Shown: positions 48,760-59,100 of the stretch, piece after piece
Position numbering within the stretch: the first letter of the stretch is position 1
Layout of the letters: each line of letters begins with the position of its first letter
Origin: Azorinus chamasolen
Lineage: Eukaryota > Mollusca > Bivalvia > Cardiida > Solecurtidae
Reading direction: 5' to 3'
Assembly: GCA_963576725.1 (NCBI GenBank)
Contig: OY755252.1
Coordinates: 29,157,078 to 29,221,077, forward strand
Length of the DNA: 64,000 bases
Translations under genes and position numbers: made by a program
Notes under the pieces: model-generated
What the model was told of the DNA's origin: nothing
What the model saw: the letters and a program-made list of their open reading frames with translations, nothing else
The model's database searches: none

Positions 48760-49880
48760 ACGATTAAGCATTATACTATTTGGACTTACTCCGAAGTTTG
48801 TGACTCGCGCACCTTCTGGAAATATCTTCGGACGTTATGGGGATGCATTACACCGTCGAATTATTGGTATTCCCATGGGTATAAATTGTGCACCACTTGT
48901 CGCAGACATTTTTTTTATTTCTATGTGAGGGTATTAATTTTAAGTCTGAAACCTGATAAACAAACAAATGTCATCATTGCCTTTAATAAAACATAGCGTT
49001 ATGTGGACGAAATTTCTAATATTGAAACATGATTTTGTTTGCCTTCCTTTCTTCAATATAGACAAAAGAACGTCAGTGACATTAACCAAATATGACATAT
49101 TAACAATGGATTTATCTCTTCTAAAATATATGACAAGCGGGATGACTTTGCCTTTAACCCTTTCGCTGCCAAATTCTGTCGTCTGCTAGCTTTGTCGTCT
49201 GCTACATATTTTCATTATTTTGATTTTCTTCATTTTTGTTCCAAAAACATAGTTACAGTAACAAACAGTTTGGATCCTGATGAGACGCCGATTTACGTCT
49301 CATCTGGATCCAAACAGCTTGCATAGGTAATCACAGATCCGGCATCGGCAGCGAGAGGATTAATATAGTAATGTACCCAGACATCTCCACAACATGAGAA
49401 AAGATGCAATCATACGGAATTTACATTTCATAGCTTTTCCTTTTACTAGGGCTTGTTCCTCTGTTGGGGATTTCGATATTAGAAATCGTGTAATTACTGA
49501 CAAATGCCTTAAACAATGCAACAGGTATGACAAATTTCGTAAACATTCTCTAAATTATGCCACCGATATATCTCTCTATCTCTCTTTATCTCTCTCTGTC
49601 TCTCTCTCTAGCTCTCTCCCTCTCTATCTATCTCATTAGCGAAAACACATGTTGTATTGCGATTTCATTCAAAAGCTTCGTAAGATAATTGGAAACATCC
49701 GTTTTAGTAAGATCACTGGAAACATCCGTTTTCAAAATATGTTCATAAAACGCATACTTCGTGATTAAGAACTGCAATCCAACTTTATTGCAAAGTACTG
49801 CATGTTTGGTGATCGATCGCTGTCTCTACAGTCGATCTCCACACTTCCTTCTTTTCCTGTGCGACAACGGGAAGGATATA
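48760..49880 (+). pseudogene. PLE RT remnant, unit A
   Basis: Frames with lesions give KHYTIWTYSEVCDS, IIGIPMGINCAPLVADI (RT motif, about 48850-48915) and RYVDEISNIE (49003-49045). There the catalytic YLDD has become YVDE and is preceded by a TAG. After the MITE at 49158-49359 it continues with QSYGIYIS and TRACSSVGDFDIRNRVITDK (about 49440). A (tctc)n microsatellite (about 49560-49630) replaces further codons, and then come C-terminal remnants (tgcatgtttggtgatcgatc). The 3' UTR resumes after the TA element at 50904-51110 but lacks the hairpin core. All these lesions are shared with unit B. Confidence 0.8.
49158..49359. mobile_element. piggyBac-like MITE, 202 bp (unit A)
   Basis: TTAA at 49154-49157 and 49360-49363. 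TIR ccctttcgctgcc, with the right end ggcagcgagagga. The centre holds ggatcctgatgagacg...cgtctcatctggatcc, a palindrome. TTAA duplication plus a CCCT- start is the piggyBac signature. No transposase. Confidence 0.85.
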
Positions 49881-50903
49881 CTGTAAAACAGGTTCTATTC
49901 GCGTCATGATTATTTCGCGAAAACGTGGTTTTGTATTAATTCGCGTCATGATGATTTCGCTACGGTGCCCATCTCGCTAAATTAACTTAACGGAAATAGA
50001 CTTGTTTAAAACTCTGCCGAACGCTGTAAAAAAGGCAAAGAATAAATTTCTGCCGAATGTATGTAACTGCCGTCGGCAATTTAGGGGTTATCAATCGATA
50101 ATTTATAGCATGCGTTAAGGCCTGTGTTTACCAGTAATCAATTTTGTAATTGTTTTGAGAACTTTACCCAAAACTCGGATGTATGGCACAGCGTGACACA
50201 CTGGTCTACTGATGAAATGGTGGAAATGTAAGCAACAAAGTTACTACTCATTTATTACTTCGGGGTCTAATTTGGATCAAACCTGTCTGCAAAAGAAATG
50301 GTTATCACGATTTGTCCATTATGAGGCTAAAGGTTAAAGCCGGTGCCCCTATTGAGACTTGGGCGGTAAACGTGTGAAAACAAATTGACAAAAAAGTGTG
50401 TATACGTGTTGATCTGTTAAACGCTGCTTGGCATAAGCCGGTATTCAATAGTCAAAATGAGTGAATTGTTTTTCACAAACACATAGAGTCAAACCTGTTT
50501 CAAAATTCCGTTATTGTACAAAAACAACCAGATGTTATCTACGACAATTTACCACTTGCCGTATATGTATACATGTATGTTTATAAGAGTTACTTCCCTT
50601 TTCACGGAGATCAATGAAGAATAGAAACATTCTTCCATTTTTCGGTCTGTATTTTTTCTTTAAACTTTATTTGAAGCAATACTCTTCATCCAACATTTGT
50701 GTTTAACGAAGAATGTTATTAATGCAGAAAACACATGGACGACGACGTGATAAAACTGACCATATTCCGGATATACCGATTTCGGACGTTACTCCTTTTT
50801 ATACTTGTTACTGATTAATTAGCGAAAATATTGAATTCGCGGGACAACGCATTCGCGAATTAGCGCGAAATATATATTGTCGCTAATAAAACCTGTTTTA
50901 CAG
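49881..50903. mobile_element. 1,023-bp non-autonomous DNA transposon with TA duplication
   Basis: TA duplicated at 49879-49880 and 50904-50905. TIR ctgtaaaacaggtt / aacctgttttacag, perfect over 14 bp. Subterminal repeats ttcgcgtcatgat(t/g)atttcgc occur near the left end and ttcgcg/attagcg motifs near the right. Unit B has the intact empty site aaggataTAgtactt... (TA at 58339-58340). No transposase ORF. Tc1/mariner-like or ISL2EU-like; the superfamily is not decided. Confidence 0.9.
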
Positions 50904-51189
50904 TAGTACTTACTCTATAATGACGACCTCCCAAATCTGGAAACAAAAAGAGGTTTGTCGAATATTTGTACGTTGTTCTTTCTGTCGTACCCCTAATGCC
51001 AATTGCTCTGACATAAAAAAAATCATAGAGTACTGACTTTACTCTTTCCTTGTGTTGCTGTTCGGGCGGCTGTTTGTTCTGTATGACTCATTTTTGTACC
51101 GTTATTATCATAACAGTTGCTTGTGCCGTGTGGTGGCCGTAAAAAGTCTTCCCGTACAAGTAATCGATGTTGTCATCATTCTTTTGCCG

Positions 51190-51875
51190 GATACAAAGGT
51201 TCCCGACGCATGTTTGGACTCACCCACGGAACCAAGAACACCCCCCTCCAAAAAAAAAACCCAATAAAAAAATGTGATCGAAGTATGTAAAACTAGCCTA
51301 AAACTATCTATTTGTACCTGAAATCACTCAAAAAAAGAAAACACGACCCGGAATTTGCTTTCCTATCGGGTCTATATAATTATGTTTTGAAAGGTACCTA
51401 ACTATGTCAGATCAGCGGCGGAAAATAGCGTTTGACCATAATTCAAGTTTTTGTTGAAAAGTTTAACGAATACAGATCCCCCTTATATACGTCTATGTAT
51501 CCTGGCGTTTCGCTCTAGCGTTTTTTAAATTCGCGGTCTTGCAGTGACAATACGGAGCAATATTTAAGGAATGCACTAAATGTGCCGCTTAGCATATGGA
51601 ATTTGGAACGGATCAAGACCAAAATGATTGAAATCGGTGTTGAATTGGCTTTGTTGTAAGACTTTTATAAACATGACTGTTGTATTTTCCGCCGCTGATC
51701 TGACGTAGTACCTTTCAATACATATATAGACCCGATAGGAATTATTCCGGTTCGTGTTTTTCGGAGTAGTTTCAGGTACAAATAGATAGTTTTAGGCTAG
51801 TTTTACATACTTCGATCACATTTGTTTGGAGGGGAGGGATCCAAGCATTCGTCGGGCACCTTTGGCAGGGTATAC
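51190..51875. repeat. Long imperfect inverted repeat, arms about 220 bp (unit A)
   Basis: Left arm: aaaggttcccgacgcatgtt, atgtgatcgaagtatgtaaa, cctatcgggtctatat and gatcagcggcggaaaa. The right arm mirrors these in reverse (ccgccgctgatctgac, atagacccgataggaa, catacttcgatcacat, cgtcgggcacctttgg). The spacer is about 230 bp. Short frames in it (DTKVPDACLDSPT on plus, LPKVPDECLDP on minus) are the same arm read on both strands. Confidence 0.75.
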
Positions 51876-51994
51876 AAGTAACATACACCACTCTCACCTG
51901 CCTCTTGCATCATCATAAGTATGTCATGCACCTCGTGGTAGGTGTTGTGTTCACCAACGATTTGATGCACTTGGTAGCTATACTTATGTATTGA

Positions 51995-52376
51995 CATGTT
52001 AATGAGCACAATACAGGTGCCCCTCTATCACTTTCCCATATGAATAAAGATAAAATACCTCTGATAGAACTGAAATCTATAAGTAAGCACTCTGAGTCGT
52101 CTGTACAAGTAGACAAGTACCCAAATATATTTCTATTTTCTCTTCCCTTCAAACTTATGTACGTTTAAGACAACTTAATATTCAACATGTTAATGAGCAC
52201 AATACAGGTGCCCCTCTATCACTTTCCCATATGAATAAAGATAAAATACCTCTGATAGAACTGAAATCTATAAGTATGCACTCTGAGTCGTCTGTACAAG
52301 TACACAAGTACCCAAATATATTTCTATTTTCTCTTCCCTTCAAACTTATGTACGTTTAAGACAACTTAATAGTCAA
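51995..52376 (+). repeat. 191-bp tandem duplication within unit A
   Basis: catgttaatgagcacaatac through gtacgtttaagacaacttaa occurs twice (starts 51995 and 52186), almost identical. Unit B has one copy (59223 on), so this is a recent local event. Confidence 0.9.
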
Positions 52377-52429
52377 TCCGTATCATCGTTTCACATACCA
52401 TCTCTTTCGATTAATAAATGTTTTTTAAA

Positions 52430-52679
52430 TGGACCAAGAGTTGTACTCTCACCTTTAAAATCTGCTATCTGAAATGTGTATTCTATTTGTAAACGGTCCG
52501 TATACAAGCGACAAAGAATATATCAGATTATCCAAAATGCTTTGCTAAGAGGTGCGTATGTTGTAGTTCCTGTAATTCCACTATAACATCAACAGTTTAT
52601 GGCAGAACATTTAATGTCAAGCTAAACTCTGAAGTTGATTGTACTACTACTCAATCTATTTATGTTTTAACTTGAAACG
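52430..52679 (+). pseudogene. PLE endonuclease ORF start, cut off by the duplication (unit A)
   Basis: Parallels 59466-59720: gaccaagagttgtactctca, CICCSSCN-equivalent codons, TVYGRTFNVKLNSEVDC, then the TGA at 52673-52675 and the duplication breakpoint. The GIY-YIG core itself is not reached. Confidence 0.75.
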
Positions 52680-53338
52680 CTTCAACATTCCCACAAGTTC
52701 AGTAGTTTATCATATAAATGGTAAATTGTCAATCGTTGAATTTTTCACACTTAACCCATATTTCACAAAAATGCGATTTTCTCCACTTTTCAAAAAATGG
52801 ACTTGGGTACAATCTTGCACTGACCCCTTCAATTTTGAAGCATGTTGTTTGTTACGTTCAGTTATTCGTATTGCGATTGCCAATTTGAGTTTATAATGAA
52901 CAATATGGGATATACACTAGTTTTTGTCGATATGTATGATATGTACAATAACATATTACCAAATTAAGTGCTAAACATTTTGTGAACAACATCGGCGTCT
53001 TTAATAAGAAGCAAATTAGAATTTATCTTCTTTAGCGTTTGGTCGATCTATTTTATGCGATATACTTATTTGCTGCATATTAATGAATGAGTTTTGTATT
53101 TGTAGGTATCTTAAAACGCATTGCATGTACAGATTATCTCTTTAATGAAATTATATTTGTTATCAAACAAACCACCTTTTCCAAATTCTTTACAGAAACA
53201 AGTCTACAATTAAAGGTATACAGTTTGTTACCATGGGAACACGACTGACCTGACGATATACATAATTACCACGGCGAACTAATATATTTTCTAAAAGAAA
53301 GGCGATAGCATAAACAATCTGAAAAACTCCATGAGGTA

Positions 53339-53733
53339 GCAGTGTTGCACTTTCAATTACTGTTCATGAACAGACTCAATAAAACCGAGTCTGCAATTTT
53401 CTCTTTTTGTGTTGCAATTTTTGCTCTCGGGGATCACCCCCTTTCAGAATTTATAATCTTCACAACAGCAGGTGTTAAGTGCTTGTGTGGCGGCCGTAAA
53501 ACGTCGCCCCGTACTTCATTCTCAGTGTTGTTATACCTTCTGATCCTTCGAGATCATGAATTTCAGTACTTCTTGTTCTGAAAATTGAATACCGCTTAAG
53601 CCGGTGCTAGGGGCGTGATCAGTGTTGCACTTTCAATTACTGTTCATGAACAGACTCAATAAAACCGAGTCTGCAATTTTCTCTTTTTGTGTTGCAATTT
53701 TTTTGCTCTCGGGGATCACCCCCTTTCAGAATT
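53339..53733 (+). repeat. 'ttcagaat' family dimer inserted in unit B only
   Basis: The 110-bp segment gtgttgcactttcaattact ... ggggatcaccccctttcaga appears twice, separated by the ggcggccgtaaaacg / gcttaagccggtgctagggg part. Unit A reads straight through (ccatgaggta|tacacttctcc, about 46025), which fixes the boundaries. No clear target duplication. Confidence 0.8.
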
Positions 53734-54474
53734 TACACTTCTCCAACCTTCACTCATGCAAGACATGAACTTTACCATGTAAGATACGCGAATCACCCAT
53801 TTTCAGAATATTGTCACGTGCTATTCGAAGTTTATCCTCCATGTGACTTTACAATACGTCACATTTCTTATTATGTCGTTTTTGTATACTCATGTTCGAA
53901 AAATAAGTTTTGCCACTGTGTCTCTTTTTTGTTATTGATTTGCACTCAGAAATGATAAATGTAAGTTCTCTATTATACAACAGAGATAAGTGCTGGATGA
54001 GTATGGTACTTCCTTTTGTTTTATATTTTCTTTTGTTTTCTCGAAGGGTCGCTTCACATAGCTTACATTTAAAACGACGGTTAAACTTATTACGCGCATC
54101 AATACAGACGCGTGTATTAGGCAGATATTTTAAAACAAAGGAATTTCAAGGCAATTAATAGTGTTATTTATTGATACATCATTTCGTATGTACTTTACAA
54201 TGCCGATTGATAAGCAGTCAGATAACTGAAACGAAAATTCACACGAGACAGACATTATGATTTGGGAAAGTAACATCGTTTTGAAGGGGAGGAATTAATC
54301 TATCATCCAATGTGGCTGAAAATAATCACGACTCGTGAGTTCACGTAGGATATGAATATCTCATTATCTAGATCGGTAAATCAATACTTCTGGTGAGATT
54401 CATATCCTACATATCTTGATATACAGTTTTGAACGTTGGCATTTGAGTGTCCAATCATATACATTTAAGTTATT

Positions 54475-54615
54475 GCATAAAATCGGTGAAGACCGTGTCC
54501 CCCGCTTTGCATCCGACAAGAAGTCTGTTCAAGGTCTGCACTAATTGATACCCAGAGACATGTCGGATCTAAATCAACGCCGTTTATAATGCAATACAAA
54601 TCCTTTTTCTCCAGA
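54475..54615 (+). repeat. Dispersed gaccc/tctggtcag repeat, unit B copy 1
   Basis: Partner of 46670-46812. Here the upstream about 120 bp lost from unit A is kept (gtaaatcaatacttctggtg onward). Confidence 0.65.
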
Positions 54616-54637
54616 AGGCGAACACTGCAAAGTTTAA

Positions 54638-55332
54638 AGACATTACCCAGGTCCATTCAATGATAACCCCCCATTGTTCTCAATAGGCGTGAAAGTAACA
54701 GTAAAAGCATGATACAAGTGTGCAAAATATGGCAAGCCGTCTCATTCTGTCTAGAGAGGCCCTGACATACAATTAGTCAAGGGGAACACACTCAAAAGAC
54801 CATTGTTGGTCAGAACCCAATAGAAGTTCAACCCTTAAGAAGCCTACCACTAACAAACAAAGGGCCATATGCAAACAGGTTGGAGCCAGATGAGACGTCA
54901 AGTAACCCGGCATCTTATCTGGATCCAAGCTATTTGACAGACAACATTTTCACAAATCTTTACAAACTATGAAGCACTTTCACATTTGAAGCAGACAAGC
55001 AATTTAGCAGATGGATATTTTATAAGGATTAAATACATTAAAAAACCTGAGCGTTTATGTATATCCGAGATAAAACTCTGGACATTTGGCCTGCAGTAGA
55101 ATCCATTTAACCTGCAGTGGAGGAGAGCTATAATATGTTCAAAGGCGCCCTAATACTGCCTATACTGCATTAGTGACAGTCTAATCATTTCCAAATCATC
55201 AAATGTAAGAGACGGGCCTCACATGGAACGCTCCATTGGTTCTTGACAGGCAGACTGCTATAGCTCTTACCATGTGCCGCATGCTTTTTCACAGGTTAGC
55301 TGTAAAGACCCAAGCCGGCCAAGGGAATGTCT
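54638..55332. mobile_element. 695-bp TTAA-flanked non-autonomous element (unit B only)
   Basis: TTAA at 54634-54637 and 55333-55336. TIR agacatt(a)ccc / gggaatgtct. The interior has a decayed gatgagacgtc...ggcatcttatctggatcc palindrome like that of the 49158 MITE. The empty site in unit A is gcaaagaTTAAaacagacat (TTAA 46835-46838). No ORF. piggyBac-type by target duplication; the TIR start differs from the CCCT type. Confidence 0.85.
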
Positions 55333-55349
55333 TTAAAACAGAAATCAAT

Positions 55350-56036
55350 ATGAAAAAATAGTCAAACAGGGAGAGCAACACACGAAATGACACCACACCA
55401 AAACACCATCAAACAAGAAACGGTAAAGCCACAAGACAAAACATAACAGGACGCATATCAAGACGAAACACATTAAACATTAAGCATATTAAACAACAAA
55501 ATTGACCATAGGCTGAAAGCAGGAGTACTGCCTCGGAACGGCCAGTAACCAAAATAAGATACTGGGGGACTTAAACCTGGTTTACGGGTACCCAACCTCG
55601 TCCTTATCCCACTTTCACCAAAGTCAAAATGTAAATAAAATTCCCCCTCCAGACAACTCCACAACATGCATAACGATGTCAGCCAAAATGAAATGATTTG
55701 AAAATAAACATTAGAGGTAAACAAGCGACTTCATCATTTAAATGACGTCATAATTTAAAAGTACGGGAAAACTATATGAAACACTTCTACACCGACATTT
55801 TATGAAAAATAAATCGCAAGAAGATACAAATACTAGTGGATATTAAGCATGCACAACTGTTTTGTTTGAAAAAGAATAAACTTGACATCGTAGACATGTA
55901 TTCGATGACTATTCAGAGGTCAGAGCAGCTGTGGAGAAGTAATTTGGGGTACGAAAGAACTGGCAAAATACAAATATCTAATTTCCTCCCTCCGTAAACG
56001 GGTATAAGAGGGAATCTTCATAGAGTATTAAGTCTT
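55350..56036 (-). mobile_element. Naiad-type PLE tail, subfamily 3, minus strand (unit B)
   Basis: Counterpart of 46861-47545. The hairpin arm pair has one added mismatch (gatactg against cagtaac), and the second stem has cctcggaacggcc. Ends at cgtgtgttgctctccctgtt. Confidence 0.8.
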
Positions 56037-56394
56037 GACGCATTTATTGAAGCCACTAGTATGTATGATTATGAATGTTTTACATGTAGACTTACTCCGA
56101 CGTTTGTGAAACGAAAATTCAATGGAGACAGACATAATGATTTAGGAAAAAACAGTGTTTTGAAGGAGAGAAATTGATCTATCATCCAATGTGGAAGAAA
56201 ACAATCTACCATACTTAGGTTCATGTATTTTACGAATGTCTCACTCTCAATATCAGTAAACCACAACATCGGTTGAAATTCATATCCTACATTATACTCA
56301 TGGTAGTTTCGTATAATCAACACTGTCATTGATACAGAACGCATGTCTAGAATTATAGGCTTCCTTTTATAATTATTTGATTTATGGCATGACA

Positions 56395-56545
56395 CCGGTA
56401 AAGACCCAGTCCGACGCTTTTCCTCCGGCAAAACGTCTGGTCAGTGTCTGCACTATGTGATACTATGTAGCATTCTATACATTAGAGACATGTCGAATCT
56501 GAATTAACACCGTTTATAATGCATAAAAACTTTCTTTTAGAGTAC
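56395..56545 (+). repeat. Dispersed gaccc/tctggtcag repeat, unit B copy 2
   Basis: Partner of 47890-48055. Confidence 0.65.
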
Positions 56546-57229
56546 GAACCTTGGAAAGATTAAATCAAAAGACAGCTATACGCCGAATTTACTGAAGCCA
56601 CCACTGGTATGTATGATTATGAATGTTTTACATAACATTGTCCAAGGGTTTGGTTAATCATCGTATGCAAATTACATTCATAATGTTAAACGACCACATA
56701 GTTTTATTATGTATTTTTTCAATTGATGACAAAATCCTATATTTATTGGCCATATATGGTTAAGCAGTGGGTGACGACTAACATAGTTAAAAGTTATGTT
56801 ATCCTTGATTAACACATACTTTCAAAACAATTATGAAACATTGTGTGTTTATGTTCAGTTTATCATATGACGTTTGTCAATTTTAACTTATAATGAACAT
56901 GTGATATACAATAAACAGTTTTCGTCGATATTTATAATATTTGTTTTACAACACTATACTAACGGTCTAATTTTAACAGTTCCGAAACAAACTAAAAACA
57001 ACGGAAATAAATTATTATATATTGATGAATAACATTGGGGTATTTTATATGAAACTGCTTCTGATTGCTCGGTTTTATGTGATATGTTTTGTTTTGCAGA
57101 ATATAAATAAGTGAGTTTTGTATTTGTAGTCGTTTCAAAATACGTTGCAAGTAGACCTTACACTTAATTAAATTATATTTATCTATTATCACATAAACCG
57201 CCATTTCGAGATGTTTAGGGATTGCACGA

Positions 57230-58560
57230 TTAAGCATTATACTATTTGGACTTACTCCGAAGTTTGTGACTCGCTCACCTTCTGGAAATATCTTCGGATG
57301 TATGGGAATGCATTACATCGTCAAGTTATTGGTATTCCCATGGGTATAACCTGTGCACCACTTGTCACAGACTTCATTTTATTTCTATGAGAGGGTATTA
57401 ATTTTAAGTCTGAAACCTGATAAACAAACAAATGTCACCATTGCCTTTAATAAAACATAGCGTTATGTGGACGAAATATCTAATATTGAAAAATGATTTT
57501 GGTTGCCTTCCTTTCTTCAATATAGACAAAAGAACGTCAGTGACATTTATCAAATATGACATATTAACAATGGATTTATCTCTTCTAAAATATATGACAA
57601 GCGGGATGACTTTGCCTTTAACCCTTTCGCTGCCAAACTCTGTCGTCTGCTAGCTTTGTCGTCTGCTATTATTTTGATTTTCTTCATTTTTGTTTCGAAA
57701 ACATAGTTACAGTAACAAACAGTTTGGATCCTGATGAGACACCGATTTACGTCTCATCTGGATCCAAACAGCTTGCATAGGTAATCACAGATCCGGCATT
57801 GGCAGCGAAAGGGTTAATATTGTAATGTACCCAGACATCTCTACAACATAGAAAAGATGCAATCATACGGAATTTACATTTCACAGCTTTTCCTTTTTAC
57901 TAGGGCTTGTTCCTCTGTTGGGGATTTCGATATTAGAATCGTGTAATTACTGACAAATGCCTTAAACAATGCAACAGGTATGACAAATTTCGTAAACATT
58001 CTCTAAATTATGTTACCGATATATCCCTCTATCTCTCTTTATCTCTCTCTCTCTCTAGCTCTCTCACTCTAGCTCTCTCCCTCTCTATCTATCTCATGAG
58101 CGAAAACAAATGTTGTATTGCGATGCCATTCAATGCTTCGTAAGATAATTGGAAACATCCGTTTTAGTAAGATCATTGGAAACATCCGTTTTCAAAATAT
58201 GTTCATAAAACGCATATTTCGTGATTAAGAACTGCAACACAACATTATTGCAAAGTACTGCATGTTTAGTGATCGATCGCAGTCTCTACAGTTGATCTCC
58301 ACACTTCCTTCTTTTCCTGTGCGACAACGGGAAGGATATAGTACTTACTCTATAATGACGACCTCCCAAATCTGGAAACGAAAAGAGGTTGTCGAATATT
58401 TGTACGTTGTTCTTTCTGTAGTACCCCTTATGCCAATTGCTCTGACATCAAAAAAATCATAGAGTACTGACTTTACTCTTTCCTTGTGTTGCTGTTCGGG
58501 CAGCTGTTTGTTCTGTATGTGGTGTTTCCTGCATGACTCATATTCGTCCCTTTATTATCA
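57230..58560 (+). pseudogene. PLE RT remnant and partial 3' UTR, unit B
   Basis: Same frames and lesions as unit A: VIGIPMGITCAPLVTD (about 57325-57375), TAG plus RYVDEISNIE at about 57455-57485, TRACSSVGDFDI, (tctc)n at about 58025-58085, then C-terminal remnants. The TA empty site is at 58339-58340. The UTR end has gtttcctgcatgactcatat at about 58550. Shared TAG and YVDE prove that the RT was dead before the duplication. Confidence 0.8.
57622..57813. mobile_element. piggyBac-like MITE, 192 bp (unit B)
   Basis: TTAA at 57618-57621 and 57814-57817. Perfect 13-bp TIR ccctttcgctgcc / ggcagcgaaaggg. Same insertion as 49158-49359, so it predates the duplication; unit A's right TIR has two changes. 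Confidence 0.9.
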
Positions 58561-58635
58561 CAACAGTGTTTTTGTGCCGTGTGGTGGCCGTAAAACGTCT
58601 CCACGTACACGTAATCGATGTTGTTTTCATTCTCT

Positions 58636-59100
58636 TGCAGGATACAAAGGTTCCCGATGCATGTTTGGACTCACCCACGGAACCAAAAACACCCCCCCCC
58701 CCAAAAAAAAAATAAATAAAAATAAATAAACAATAAACAATAAAAAAATTGTGATCGAAGTATGTAAAACTAGCCTAAAACTATCTATTTGTACCTGAAA
58801 TCACTCGAAAAAAAAGAAAAACACGACCCGGATCAAGACCAAAATGATTGGCATCGGTGTTGAATTGACTTTATTGTTTGACTTTTATAAACTTGACTGT
58901 TGTATTTTCCGCCGCTGATCTGACGCAGTTAGGTACCTTTCAATACATATATAGACCCGATAGGAACTTTTTTCCGGTTCGTGTTTTTCGGAGTAGTTTC
59001 ATGTACAAATAGATAGTTTTAGGCTAGTTTTACATACTTCGATCACATTTGTTTGGAGAGGAGGGGGCCCAAGCATTTGTCGGGCACTTTTGGCAGGGTA
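58636..59100. repeat. Inverted repeat with central deletion (unit B)
   Basis: Counterpart of 51190-51875. Most of the left inner arm and the spacer are deleted at cacgacccgga/tcaagacc (about 58829). The poly-C/poly-A stretch at 58692-58740 is expanded. Confidence 0.7.

Larger units (their letters stand above)
45519..52679 (+). repeat. Tandem duplication, unit A (about 7.16 kb)
   Basis: Starts at cttcaacattcccacaattt and ends at taacttgaaacg. Unit B (52680-59720) repeats it in the same order at roughly 95% identity by eye. It contains a minus-strand PLE tail, PLE RT remnants, a TTAA MITE, a long inverted repeat and the start of a PLE endonuclease ORF. Features private to A are the 1,023-bp TA element (49881-50903), a 191-bp tandem duplication (51995-52376), and deletions near 45590 (about 120 bp) and 46655 (about 120 bp). 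Confidence 0.9.

Noticed and set aside
51052..51267. 71-codon frame across the PLE tail and inverted-repeat arm
   Set aside because: Spans the joined tail and a poly-A/C stretch; the arm reads on both strands.
56069..56431. 120-codon minus-strand frame
   Set aside because: The frame is broken at the homologous place in unit A (about 47640-47900), so it is chance.
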